The notes under the pieces are model-generated. The model saw only the letters and a program-made list of their open reading frames with translations. It was not told the origin of the DNA and ran no database searches. Positions 1-10,712 of a DNA stretch of 64,000 nt are shown piece by piece. Positions within the stretch are counted from its first letter, which is position 1; every line of letters starts with the position of its first letter. The translations under genes and the position numbers were made by a program. This DNA comes from Nicotiana tabacum (taxonomy: Eukaryota > Streptophyta > Magnoliopsida > Solanales > Solanaceae), in the NCBI RefSeq assembly GCF_000715075.1, contig NC_134102.1, forward strand, positions 44,959,348 to 45,023,347. The letters are read 5' to 3'.

Positions 1-2540
1 TCCGGGTATCACCAATTGAAGATCAGGGAGCGGGATGTTCCGAAAATAGATTTTAGGATTTGGTATGGGCATTTTGAATTTCTGGTGATGTCTTTTGTGC
101 TAACAAATGCCCCGGCAGCCTTCATGGATCTTATGAACCGAGTTTTCAAGTCGTTCCTCAATTCCTTTGTGATAGTGTTCATTGACGATATTCTTGTATA
201 CTCACGAAGTCGAGAGGACCATGCTGCTCATCTTAGGGTAGTTCTGCAAACCCTGCATCAACACCAGTTATATGCAAAGTTTTCAAAGTGTGAATTTTGG
301 ATAGAATCTGTCATATTCTTGGGTCACGTCGTCTCTAGTGAATGAATTAAGGTTGATCCTCAGAAATTTGCAGCTGTGAAGAATTGGCCGAGGCCTAGAA
401 CTCCAATAGAGATTCAAAGTTTCTTAGGCTTAGCTGGATATTTTAGAAAGTTTGTGGAGGGGTTTTCTACCCTTGCCTCTCCATTGACTAAATTGACGTA
501 GAAGGCAATTACGTTCCAATGGTCAGATGCATGTGAAAGGAGTTTCCAGGAATTGAAAGCAAGATTGACTACGACACCGGTGTTGACCTTACCAGAGGGT
601 GTAGATGGATTTGTGGTATATTGTGATGCTTCAAGAATTGGGTTTGGGTGTGTATTAATGCAACATGGCAAGGTGATAGCTTATGCTTCTAGGCAACTCA
701 AGAATCATGAAAAGAACTATCCAACACATGATTTAGAACTTGCGGCGGTGGTATTTGCATTGAAAATTTGGCGTCATTATTTATATGGGGTGCATGTGGA
801 TATATTCACGGACCATAAGAGCCTTCAATATATTTTCAAACAGAAGGAATTGAACTTGAGGCAGAGAAGATGGCTTGAGTTACTCAAGGATTACGACATT
901 GATATTTTATACCATTCAGGGAAGGCTAATGTTGTGGCGGATGCTCTTAGCCGAAAATATATGGGTAGTTTAGCACACTTGGGGGCATATCAAAGGCCAT
1001 TGGCCAAGGAAGTTCACCGATTGGCTAGTTTGGGAGTTCGTCTTGCGGACTCTAGTGAATGAGGGGTAATTGTGCAAAATTGGGCTGAGTCATCGCTTGT
1101 TGTGGAAGTCAAAGAGAAAAATACAACGATTCATTTTTGGTGCAATTGAAGGAGAGGATTCATAAACATAAGACTATGGCTTTTTCTATCGGATTGGATG
1201 ATGGTACGCTAAGGTACCAAGGGCGGTTATGTGTTCCAAATGTGGATGGTCTCGGGGAAAGAATCATGACTGAGGCTCACACTTCTAGGTATTCCGTGCA
1301 CTCGAGCTCTACAAAAATGTATTATGATCTCAAGGAAGTCTATTGGTAGAATGAAATGAAGAGAAATATGGCGGACTTTGTGGCAAGATGTCCGAATTGT
1401 CAGCAAGTAAAGTCCGAACACCAATCGCCCGATGAGTAGGAACAAAATATAGAAATTCCAATGTGGAAGTGGGAAATGATTAATATGGACTTTGTGGTAG
1501 GACTACCGCGCACTTTGCGCAAGTTTTACTCAATTTGGGTGATTGTGGAGCGACTCACGAAATTATCACACTTTTTACCAGTTAAGGCTACCGACACAGC
1601 AGAACAGTATGCTCAGTTGTATATCAAAGAAATAATCAGGTTGCATGGCACTCCAGTTTTCATCATATCTAATCGGGGAGCACAATTCACTACTAATTTT
1701 TGGAAGAAAGTTCAGCAAGGTTTGGGTACTCAGGTGAATCTTAGTACAACCTTTCACCCGCAGACGGATGGGCAGGCTGAGAGGACTATTCAGACACTCG
1801 AGGATATATTGCGTGCTTGTGTTTTAGACTTCAAAGGTAGCTGGGATGATCATTTGCCACTCATAGAATTTGCCTACAACAATAGTTATCATGCTAGTAT
1901 TCAGATGGCACCGTTCGACGCTTTATATGGTAGAAGATGTAGATCTCCCATTGGATGGTTTGAAATTGGGGAAGTAGAGTTGATAGGGATAGTCCTCGTG
2001 CATCAGGCTATGAAAAAAGTTAAGATCATTAAGGAGCGGTTGAAGAATGCTCTGAGCCGTTAGAAGTCCTATTCGGATGTTTGTCGTAGGGATTTGGAGT
2101 TCAAAGAAGATGATTGGGTATTCTAGAAGGTTTCCCCCATGAAGGGTATAATGCGATTTGGTAAGAAAGGGAAATTGAATATGAGGTATGCTGGACCGTA
2201 CATAATCTTTCAGAGGACCGGTGAGGTGGTGTACAAGCTTGAGCTACCACCTGAGATATCATTAGTGCACCCGGTGTTTCATGTGTCTATGTTGAAGAAA
2301 GTAGTTGGAGATCCGACACTCATTGTTCCGGTTGAGACTATTGAGGTTAATGAGGAATTGACGTATGAAGAGATTCCAGTTTCTATTATTGATCAGCAAG
2401 TCCGAAAGTTGAGAAATAAAGAAATTGCTTCCGTGAAAGTTTTATGGCAAAACCAACAGGTTGAAGAGGCTACTTGGGAGGCTGAGGAAGAAATGAAGAA
2501 AAAGTATCCTTATTTGTTTGAATATCCATGTATTTATTAA
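1..2540 (+). pseudogene. Ty3/gypsy pol relic: RT end, RNase H, integrase, C-terminal domain
   Basis: This is the 3' two thirds of a chromovirus-type gypsy polyprotein; the window starts inside reverse transcriptase. In order it shows RT palm motif FIDDILVYS (about 178-204), the RT connection, RNase H (YCDAS, then [10 protein letters not shown] and the ADALSRK end, 553-960), an integrase finger remnant (HTSRYS to CPNCQQVK), the integrase core (NMDFV, the degenerate ISNRGAQF, and HPQTDGQAERT supplying the last acidic residue) and a C-terminal domain (HPVFHVSMLKK, VLWQNQQVEEATWE). One frame runs from base 1 to about 1,100 with in-frame stops at 343, 499 and 1060. A frameshift near 1,105-1,137 moves it to a second frame that runs to 2540 with stops at 1347, 1437, 2061 and 2124. 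Several stops sit where related copies have CAG or TGG. It cannot make an intact protein. Family identity is secure. Confidence 0.93.
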
Positions 2541-2895
2541 GTTGTGTTCTATGAAAATTCTAAGGGTTACCTTCTATGAATTATGTATCATTTGTAAAAT
2601 TGACGTTAAGGGTGTTCCTTTCTGGTAATATATTGCTTGTGAGGCCACAATTGGTATTGTTTTGTGTTATGTTATGTCGTTGGATTATGTATATATTGTT
2701 AGGATATATTTTTGGGATTCTCTGGCAGATGGATAGGCCCAGTTACAAGGGAGACTATGGCGAAATATTTGGAAATTTAGGGAGTTAGATAAATTTTGAA
2801 ACTACTAGTGTGTGAATTAACAATTTTGTCACGTTGAATGCTAATGATAGATTTTAACCCTCATTCGAGGACAAATGATCCTAAGTGGTGAAGAA
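2541..2895 (+). other. 3' untranslated region and polypurine tract of the first gypsy element
   Basis: This non-coding stretch joins the pol stop codon to the LTR. Near its end TCGAGGACAAATGATC is followed by the purine-rich AAGTGGTGAAGAA, directly before the LTR start at 2896. This is the usual polypurine tract layout of plant chromoviruses, with two pyrimidines spoiling the tract. No other gene is visible. Confidence 0.7.
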
Positions 2896-2969
2896 TGTAA
2901 GGTCCCGTAAAAATTTTGCATAAGGAAAGTAAGGTTTCGTGGTACCGGACTAGGCTTACGTATTTGAGG
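2896..2969 (+). repeat. First copy of the 3' LTR start
   Basis: Begins TGTAAGGTCCCGTAAAAATT immediately after the polypurine tract. About 74 bp are nearly identical to 3671-3744, then the sequence departs into unrelated DNA. The true 3' LTR is therefore interrupted or its beginning is duplicated. Confidence 0.7.
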
Positions 2970-3670
2970 ATTGTAAAAATTCTTATCTATATGAAAATTT
3001 CCTAAATGTATACATTAGTTTTACCACATATCTTCTCTATATGCTAGCTCCAGTACATGCATTTTATGCATATCTTTCTATATGTTGCTTTACTTGATGA
3101 AATGATTAATAGTACATATATTCTTTATATGTCAATCTATGAAATTTGACTTATTTATTCAAGCATATCTTCTCTATATGCAACTGTTGACGAGTTATTT
3201 GATATTCAAACGCATTATCTTCTCTATATGTTGCTTTGACTGATGAAATGATTTACGGTACATATCATGTTTATATGTCAATTTGTGCAACTTCACTTAT
3301 TTATTCATGTATATCTTCTCTATATGCAACAGTTGACGAGTTATTTGATATCAAATTCATATCTTCTCTATATGCTGAAGTGTTAGTTTGTTTACGATGC
3401 TTGTGCATGTCTTGTGTACTGATGGCCTTACCTGTACTTTATGCTTAGATTTTAGTATTGTTGTTGTGTACATGTCTATGCTATTGAGATGCACGAGTTA
3501 AGTAAAGTGAGAAGTTTTTGACTAAAACCTCATCACTACTTCAATGAGCTTAGTCAAGATCTAACTCAGTACATGAGGTCGGTTGTACTCATACTATACT
3601 TCTGCACCTTGCATGCATATGTTGGAGTTGAGCTACCGTGGATGACGAAGGCTAGCATTGAGGATGTACT
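2970..3670 (+). other. Insert between the two LTR starts, LTR-derived
   Basis: AT-rich non-coding DNA. Its last 150 bp contain the block GGTCGGTTGTACTCATAC followed by CTTCTGCACCTTGC, which occurs near the 3' end of several LTR families here (for example near 17,950 and 51,210). The right part is therefore probably the end of another LTR. The middle is a tandem duplication described separately. Confidence 0.5.
3085..3374 (+). repeat. 146 bp tandem duplication
   Basis: Two units, 3085-3230 and 3231-3374, each begin TTGCTTT..CTGATGAAATGA (first copy TTGCTTTACTTGATGAAATG) and end with TATCTTCTCTATATG. The 15 bp word TATCTTCTCTATATG also appears upstream near 3029, so the array was probably seeded by this shorter word. 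Confidence 0.75.
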
Positions 3671-4365
3671 TGTAAGGCCCGTAAAAATTTTGCATAAGGA
3701 AAGTAAGGTTTCGTAGTGCCGGACTAGGCTTACATATTTGAGGATGCTCGGACTTTTTGGGATGAACAATGCACTGAGGAGTAAAGGAAAATATTTGATA
3801 GAGAAATGCATTTCCGCGGTCCATTATGTGACCGCAGAATCACTCTGCGGGCCGCATAATGGTCGTAGAGTGAGGCAGGTATGGGCAGGTTTGGATGCCA
3901 TTCTACGGTCGACTATGCGACCGCAGAACTGTTCTGCGGTTCATTATACAACCGCTGAACAGGTCTACGGGCCGCATAGTGACCGCAAATCCAGGCAGAT
4001 TTTCTTCCCATTTTCGAAGGCCAAATTATGCGGCCGATATGCGGACCGCATATGCGATTGCACACCCTGTTACGGAGCTTCATTTTTGAGTTTTTATAAC
4101 CCGACCCTACTTCGTTAAATGCACACAAAGGGCCAATTTTGAGCTACAAATCTGATGTTTTAGAGAGAAGGGAGAGTGTTTTAGAGAGAGAGGAAACCCT
4201 AGGCTAAAGTTTCATCAATCTTTGCTCAAATCTTGGAAGATTAACAAGAAAAACCCACAAGGTCTTCATCCTAAAGGTAAGATTCTACACCCTAACCCTC
4301 AATTTCAAAAGTTACCTAGACATGGGTAATTATCAAAATAATTCTTGGGTATGGGAGTTGTTCAT
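3671..4365 (+). repeat. Gypsy LTR (second start) with GC-rich module
   Basis: Starts TGTAAGGCCCGTAAAAATTT and continues past the 74 bp shared with 2896-2969. Between about 3810 and 4060 it carries repeated GC-rich words of the type CTGCGGGCCGCATAATGG and TGCGACCGCAGAA. This is the counterpart of the CGCGATCGCG modules in other LTRs of this window. Purine-rich leader-like sequence (GAGAGAAGGGAGAGTG) and AAAGGTAAGATTC follow near 4160-4285. It is cut off at the Athila-like relic, and no terminal CA is seen. Confidence 0.65.
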
Positions 4366-4369
4366 CTTT

Positions 4370-5460
4370 CATGCATGTGTTATCCAAATAATAGGCACTT
4401 CCTCATCTGCCTTGTAGTCAAGAATAATAAAGTTAACAGGAAAAATGAACTTCCCCACTCATACTAGCACATCCTCAATAATCCCTTGTGGCATTGTCAA
4501 CAACCTATCTGCTAACTATAAAGTGATCATAGTAGGTATAGGAGCTCCCGATTCGAGTTTTTTAAAATCATATAATACTTGCCCTGAAATCACATAGGGA
4601 TCGACCAACCTTATGTTTTCCTATGGCCAAAGTAATAGTAAAATATCCAGGATCCTTCAGCTTTGAAGGAAGCTTACTCTGCACTCTAACACTGCACTCC
4701 TCAGTAAGTGTAACTGTTTCAAATTTTGAATGTCTCCCTTTGTTGGCCACAATGTCTCTAAGATATTTGGCATATTTAGGCACTTCCTGCAATATTTTCA
4801 CCAAAGGAATATTCACACATACCTTGCTCAAAATACCCCAAAACTTCTTATACTGAGCATCATCTTTCTGCTTTTGCAGTCTTTGTGGAAAAGGCGGTGG
4901 TGGCCTTACATCTATTTCTTGCCTTTGCTCACCATCCTTCTTTTTAGCTTCCTTCACTAGCTTAGCCACTATATCTCTTTCAGGTACATACTCCTTTTTC
5001 TTTTTAGAGGGAAGCTCCTCCAATTTTCTTCCATTTTTCAGAGTAATTGCCTGCACTTGTTCTATTGGATTTTTCTCAGTATCTTTTGGAAGAGCTCCAG
5101 TATGTCTAGTATTTTGATTGGTGGCTAACTGCCCAACTTGTCCTTTCAAATTTCGAAAATCAATCCTAAGTTGTTGATTGTCAAGCAAGAGCCATTTCAA
5201 CAATTTGCTTGTACTCCTCTAGGGGTTGTGGTGGCATCTTTGGTGGCTTGTAATTTCCTTGAGGTTGATTTTTGTTCTGCTTTCCACCCCATGAGAAGTT
5301 GGGGTGGTTCCTCCAGTTGGTATTATATGTGTTCCCATATTGAGCATTCTAGTTCATTGGACTCCTGCTTTGTTGCACCACACAATAAATAAATTCAGGA
5401 TTCAATGGACAATGGCTATTCGTGTAGCCCTCTCCACATATATCACAATATGTGGACTTT
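4370..5460 (-). pseudogene. Athila-like gag C-terminus and protease relic
   Basis: Minus-strand gypsy coding relic of the Athila/Tat branch. Reading from 5460 leftwards it shows a gag zinc knuckle of form CDICGEGYTNSHC, the Athila-typical segment NAQYGNTYNTNWRNHPNFSW, then an open stretch at 5203-4568 with PPPPFPQRL, the INIPLV segment and KLPSKLKDPG. The protease active site, normally D-L/T-G-A-S, reads DFRASI here and is degenerate. After a frameshift the protease continues (ADRLLTMPQGIIEDVLV) to about 4370. Stops and frameshifts make it non-functional. The N-terminal gag is missing, probably removed by the deletion that brings 5460 close to the primer site at 5564. Confidence 0.85.
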
Positions 5461-5563
5461 GTTGCATATCACTACTTAAAAAATCAAGTTTTAGCGACAT
5501 ACAAATTCTGTAGCTAAATAGAAAAATCCATCGCTGCTCTTATTTAGCTAGTTTCTAAATGGC
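5461..5563. other. Short junction, possible CACTA-end remnant
   Basis: Between gag and the primer site sits CACTACTTAAAAAATCAAG followed by TTTAGCGACAT and TGTAGCTAAAT, words typical of CACTA transposon ends and their subterminal repeats. It is only about 90 bp with no partner end in reach, so this is a weak call. Confidence 0.25.
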
Positions 5564-5577
5564 TTGCAATGGCGCCA
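5564..5577 (-). other. Primer binding site, tRNA-Asp type (degenerate)
   Basis: On the plus strand TTGCAATGGCGCCA is the reverse complement of a TGGCGCCATTGCAA-like primer site, a weakened form of the TGGCGCCGTTGCCGG site used by Athila elements. Its place between the minus-strand gag and the LTR to the right supports the call. Confidence 0.55.
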
Positions 5578-5582
5578 AAAAC

Positions 5583-6388
5583 TTATTGCGGCCAAACGCA
5601 CACACAAGTATATGCGGTCGTCAAGTAATAAAGTGACTAGAAGTCGGATGTCGAACACACAAGGAATTGTTATTAACTATTAACTAAATTAGACTATCCT
5701 AATTATCTAAACAAGGATTAAACCTAGAAGTGTTTGACTCTAAACTAATAAAAACAAAAAGAAAATAATAACGAACTTTAAACATAGGAAGAGCAGATTT
5801 TTATGTTATCAGTGTGATAAAAACGATCTAAGGTTATGGGCTATCTAACAATCCTTTTATATTCTTCACTTGATTTGACTTTAGTTTATCTACTTTAGTG
5901 GTTGATAATGTTAATATTGCTCATAAGAATATATTGAGTTCTTACTCGCCTATTCAATCTAGCCTAATGCCCATATGTCTATAGAGTCAGAATCAACAAG
6001 AATGCATTTATAATTCTCGTATAATAACTAAGCAAGGCAATTAGCATATGTCTATCCTAATAGCAAATTCATTCCTCGATGCCCAGGTTCAAGAACTTGC
6101 TATACTCAATCCTATGTGCAATTTACAATTTCCACTTTCAAGTTATATTCTAGATTCATAGATAGTATTCAATTATTGATCAAACAATCAAATAATTAAG
6201 CGCAGGATTGAATAAATAAACCAATACGATAAATCAAGAACTCAAAATCAATATTTAAATACCAAGAGTCATGAAAGAACGACAACCCTAGAATGTGAAG
6301 TGTAGCTCCACATAGACATGGTAGCCAAACATTAACTCATCCAAACAAATATAAAATTACTAAGTTTTGCGTAAGAAAGATGTTACGA
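5583..6388 (-). repeat. 5' LTR of the Athila-like relic
   Basis: Follows the primer site. The words GCGGTCGTCAAGTAATAAAG and GTCGGATGTCGAACACACAAGG match the layout of the Athila-like LTR at 26,209 (GTCGCATGCAG..., GTCGGGGTCGAATCCCACAGG). The interior is AT-rich without open frames. Its right edge, near 6388, is where gypsy gag sequence begins. Confidence 0.6.
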
Positions 6389-7341
6389 TGAACTCCGTCC
6401 TCCACGACGGCTCCTTTCTATCCAAAGTCGAATTCTCATGCCATCAATGAACCTCCTCACTCTATCCCTCTCAGTAGGAAGCATGACAACTGCATGGCGA
6501 GCTAAATCCATGAATTTGGTCTCATACTGGGTAACAGTGTTTCTACCCTACTGAAGGCGCTCAAACTGCCTGCGGTACTTCTCTCTCAAAGTAAATGGAA
6601 TGAACTTCTCCAAATATAGATGCGAAAACTGATCCCAAGTGAGTGGCGGTGAACCAGCTGGTCTGCCCCACTCATAATCCTACCACCACCTCTTGGCAGA
6701 TCCGATCATCTGAAATACTACAAAGTCGACTCCATTGGACTCCACAATACCTATGTTGCGTAACACCTCATGGCAACGGTCAATGAAATCCCGTGGGTCC
6801 TTAGAAGGTGTGCCACCAAAGCGAGTAGGAAATAACTTTGTGAACTTGTCCAATCTCATCAATCCCTCAAAAGACATCGCGGGCCTCTCCCCAGTTTGTT
6901 TAGCAATAATAGGCTAAGCAGCTCCAACTAGCGAAACTGCCAAAATCTGATATCCGTGAGCCATCTGTTCTAGTGTGTGAGTCGCGGGGGTCTATGCTCC
7001 TCCCCCAGCCCGTCAGATGGCTGGTGCCACCAGAAATGCACCGCTCTGGGCCACGCTCTCTATGAGGCCCACTAAGCGGACTAGAGCATACTGAAGTATG
7101 GGGGTAGCAATAAACCCCTCTGGATCTAAGCTGGTCCAAATGGTACGGTCTGAATAGGAACCTCCTCCTCCTGCTCGATCTGAGGCTCCGGAATAGTTGC
7201 TGCTGCACGTGCTCTAGGCTGAGCTATGCCTCTGCCTCTGCCTCTAGATCGACCTCAGCCGCAGCTTCTACCCCTGGTAGTGGCAGCAACCTGGGGCTTC
7301 GGCTCCTGACCTGCCGTAGATGTTGTGCGTGTCCTCACCAT
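6389..7341 (-). pseudogene. Gypsy gag relic
   Basis: Gag of a minus-strand chromovirus-type element. The start codon is at 7341-7339 and gives MVRTRTTSTAGQEPKPQ, a typical start for this family, followed by an Arg/Gly-rich stretch and an acidic segment. Nonsense codons appear within the first 80 codons and the frame shifts repeatedly between 7208 and 6900. The retrotransposon gag domain is recognisable at 6877-6680 (FTKLFPTRFGGTPSKDPRDF, then SAKRWW). It continues leftwards (LTWDQFSHLYLEKFIPFTLR type sequence) to about 6389, where it is cut by the Athila-like LTR. The zinc knuckle and all of pol are missing. Confidence 0.82.
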
Positions 7342-7519
7342 CTGCCAGAGAACAAGAATGGAATGATTCAAACTTTAATGATAGAATAATATCACACGAT
7401 GGAGAAAGAAAGAAGTAAAGTTTTCCTAAAGCTCTATAGCCTGTAGAAGATAAGTACGACTCTACTAAGCTTGCTCATGACTCGTGAGACCTAAGCAACC
7501 TAGTGCTTTGATACCAACT
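7342..7519 (-). other. Gypsy 5' leader with iMet-type primer site
   Basis: This is the leader between LTR and gag. The primer site is at 7505-7516 on the minus strand (TGGTATCAAAGC), differing in one base from TGGTATCAGAGC, the complement of the initiator-Met tRNA 3' end. A 3 bp gap separates it from the LTR end at 7520. Confidence 0.75.
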
Positions 7520-8219
7520 TGTCACGACCCGAAATCCACCTTCAGGACTGTGATGGCGCCTAACATTTCACTTGCTAGGCAAGCTAATGTTAGCTAAGTT
7601 ATTCATCTAGTTTTAACAATTCAAAATAAAACATTAATAAAAATAAACTGAAATAGTTTGAAACAGAATAATAAAATATTAACGACATTCTCTAAACATA
7701 TCCCAGAATCCTGAGTCACGAACACACGAGCAACTAGAATACTACACATATGGTCTGAAATAAGGTACAATTGTTAGAGACCTGCTAAACAGTAAAAATG
7801 GATAAAGAAGGGGACTCCAGGGTTGCGTATGCCATACCGCTATACCTCAAGTCTCTAAATGTAGCTTAATCCGAGCGGAACACCACTAGATGCCACTGGG
7901 ATCAACACCAGTATCTGCACAAGAAGTGCAGAAGTATAGCATGAGTACAACCGACCCAATGTACTCCGTAATTGTCGAGCCTAACCTTGATGAGTTGATG
8001 AGACTATGACAAGACACCTACTTAAAACCTATACAGATATATACATAGAGCAGCGAAAAACCAGGTAGGGCAATTAAAATATTAACTGGGAGGGGACAAG
8101 CAAAAGGGGAATATCATAAGGACGACAAGTATAAAATTACCAAATAACATCCTTCCAAAATACACAACAATATAACCAAGTAAATCACCAATCTGGAAAC
8201 CAATTAAGACAATGAAACT

Positions 8220-8460
8220 GAAATGGCACGGTATCACCCTTCGTGCTTTTACTCTCGTCTTCACCATGTAATATCATAAACAAAATGGCACGGTATCACT
8301 CTTCGTGCTTTTACTCTCAACCTCTCATTATGTGTTAAATGATGATTAGTAATCAAATGCACGACATTACCCTCCGTGCTTTAATCCTTACTACCTCTCA
8401 ATAGATGATAATGAATGCAAATAAGGCACGACAATACCCTTCATGATTTTCACTCTTCCT
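8220..8460. repeat. LTR minisatellite, about 65-70 bp units
   Basis: Four degenerate units built on GGCACGGTATCACCCTTCGT plus GCTTTTACTCT, at about 8224, 8286, 8358 and 8426. The array occupies the same relative LTR position as the different 48 bp array in the element at 37.8-49.1 kb. Confidence 0.75.
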
Positions 8461-9329
8461 CACCAAACAACAATACAAATCCGAGATAACAATGCAAGGA
8501 GGGAAACAATTTCACTTCAAATATAGTTCCATGATACCAAACTCAACTTTCAAAATTCCCAACACCTTTAAAATTAACAATAAATACGAGGCGAATAATA
8601 AAAAAAAGTAATAATCATGGAAAACATAGTCAATAAAACAACCTTGTAAAAGAAATAATTTTCACCCGCATGCTTTAACCCAATGACAATGCTTATATAC
8701 TCGTCACCTCATATATACGTCGTCCCCACACATAATATGCGTAGTAAATAGACCAACATGTCATAATCCCTCAAGTCAAGGTCAACCACGACACTTATCT
8801 CACTCCGCAACCAAATCAATGCTTAACCGAGGATTTTCCTTTAGAATTAGCCTCCAAACCAGTCAAATCTAGCCAAATATAGTTCAATTAATTTAAAATA
8901 GACTTTAGAAACCACCCTTGAGTGAAAAAGATTCAATCTTTAATGATTTGGAAAATGTCAACAAAAGCCAACCCCAGCTTGCTTGGTCAAAACTCGAGAT
9001 TCGGAAAAAAATCCAATTACACATTCACCCCCGAGCCCAGTTATATGATTTTGTTTCGAATTCCGACCTCAATTTGATGTCTAAATCTCGATTTCTCAAA
9101 ATCTCCAATTTCTATTTAAATCCCTAATTTCTACCATGAAAAATCTTAGATTAAAGGTTAAAATCAATGGGTGTTTATGAAAATGTAATAAAACAAGTTA
9201 AAATCTACTAACCAATGAAATTGGGATGATGAACACCCTCTACAAAATCGCCTCTAGCCGAGCTCTAACTTGAAAATGGTTAAAATGATGAAAATACCGA
9301 CTTTGAAATGGTTTAATACCTAGGCGTCA

Positions 9330-9600
9330 GGTGTTCTTCGCGTTCGCGAAGAACATCGGCCAAAATGGCCTGCATGTTCGTGAGTCTAACTTCGCGTTCG
9401 TGAAGGAACCCCCTGCCAAGCCTTTGCGTTAGCTAAGAAGAACCTCTAGCTCTCCCCCAGCCTACGCCAATGAACCGTTTTCGCGTGAGGCTCGTCGCGT
9501 TCGTGACCGGTCCCTTGCGTTCGCGATGAACAATCCGCCCCCAGCTCCAATTTCCCCTTCGCGATCACAAGAGTAGCATCGAGATCGCGAAGCACAAAAC
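9330..9600. repeat. CG-rich palindromic LTR module
   Basis: Clustered variants of TTCGCGTTCGCGAAGAAC, CGCGTTCGTGA and TTCGCGATCACAAG in otherwise AT-rich DNA. Comparable clusters lie at 11.1-11.4, 24.2-24.9, 40.1-40.4, 48.05-48.4, 54.15-54.5 and 56.75-57.1 kb. Confidence 0.75.
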
Positions 9601-10328
9601 CTCAAACACCAGAAACAACTGAAAACAACAATCTCTTAAGTCCAAAAATGGTCTGTAGCCTATCCAAAACTTACCCGAGTCCCTCGCACTCCAAACCAAA
9701 TATGCACACAAGTGTAATAACATCATACGAACTCGCTCGCGCGATCAAAACCAAAATAACACCTAGAACCACGAATCAAACGTCAAAATGCATGAAATTT
9801 TTAAGTAAACACAAGAACTTCTAAAATCACAACACAACTAAGCGTCTGAATCCTATCAAACCAACTCCACTATGCACCAACTTTTAAGATAAATTTCAAA
9901 TAGCAAAACGAACCTATACCAAGTTCCAAAACCAAAATTCGAACCCGATAACAATAAATTCAAGCTACAGTCAAACCTAAAAAATTTCCAAACCTTCAAA
10001 TTACTAACTTTCGGCAAAACAAGTCAAATTAACCTAGGGACCTCCAAATTCATTTTCAGGCATACGCCCAAGTCCAAAATCACGATACGGACCTATCGGA
10101 ATAGTCAAAATATCGATCCAGGATCATTTACACAAAATGTTGATTGTAGTCAACTCAAGTTATTTTTAAAAGCCAAAAATTATATTTTCTTCAAATCTTT
10201 ACATAAAAACTTTCCAGAAAAAGACTTGGACTATGCACGCAAATTAAGAAATATCAAATAGAGCTAATAGAGATCTCGCAACACGAAAATAAGGGTTAGT
10301 AATCAAAACAACCTATCGGGTCATCACA

Positions 10329-10682
10329 TTTGCCCAAGCTTCAAAAACCAGCTTGTTTTGAGAAGTATTTTTTCTCAAAAGTACTTTTGGTGAGAAGTAG
10401 TTTGTGTTTGGCTAATTAATTTTAAAAGCACTTCTGAGCAGCAATTAGTGTATGACCAAGGTTTTAAAAAGTATTTTTAAGTGTATTTTTCTCAAAAGTA
10501 CTTTTTAAAAGAGTATTTTTAAGGAGAAGCTACTTTTTTTTTACTTCTCCAAAACTGCTTCTGCTTCTCCTCAAAATCACTTTTTTCTTCTAAAAGCTTG
10601 GCCAAATACTTCAACTTTGAAAAAAAAGTACTTTTTTCATAAAACAAAAATGTACTTTTGGCTTTGGAGAAGCTTGGCCAAA
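10329..10682. mobile_element. hAT-type MITE
   Basis: About 354 bp with terminal inverted repeats TTTGCCCAAGCTTC (10329) and, inverted, TTTGGCCAAGCTTC (10669-10682), 13 of 14 identical. The interior is rich in AAAAGTACTTTT words able to form many hairpins. The TTGGCCAAGCTT end is a common Solanaceae MITE signature. No coding capacity. The flanks TCATCACA and CAAGCTAT do not form a target duplication, because the left neighbour is the end of an LTR that probably inserted at or rearranged this point. Confidence 0.65.
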
Positions 10683-10712
10683 CAAGCTATAAATCGAAGT
10701 TATTGGGAGAGT

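Larger units (their letters stand above)
7520..10328 (-). repeat. Gypsy 5' LTR, 2.8 kb
   Basis: In plus orientation it runs from TGTCACGACCCGAAATCC to GGGTCATCACA, so it has TG...CA ends. It is related to, but different from, the LTRs of the complete element at 37,797-49,121. It carries a degenerate minisatellite (8220-8460), a CG-rich module (9330-9600) and, on the minus strand, GAGCTC (about 9260) with a GGTTAGT donor-like word 50 bp further on. It belongs to the gag at 6389-7341; no 3' LTR partner is in the window. Confidence 0.8.
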
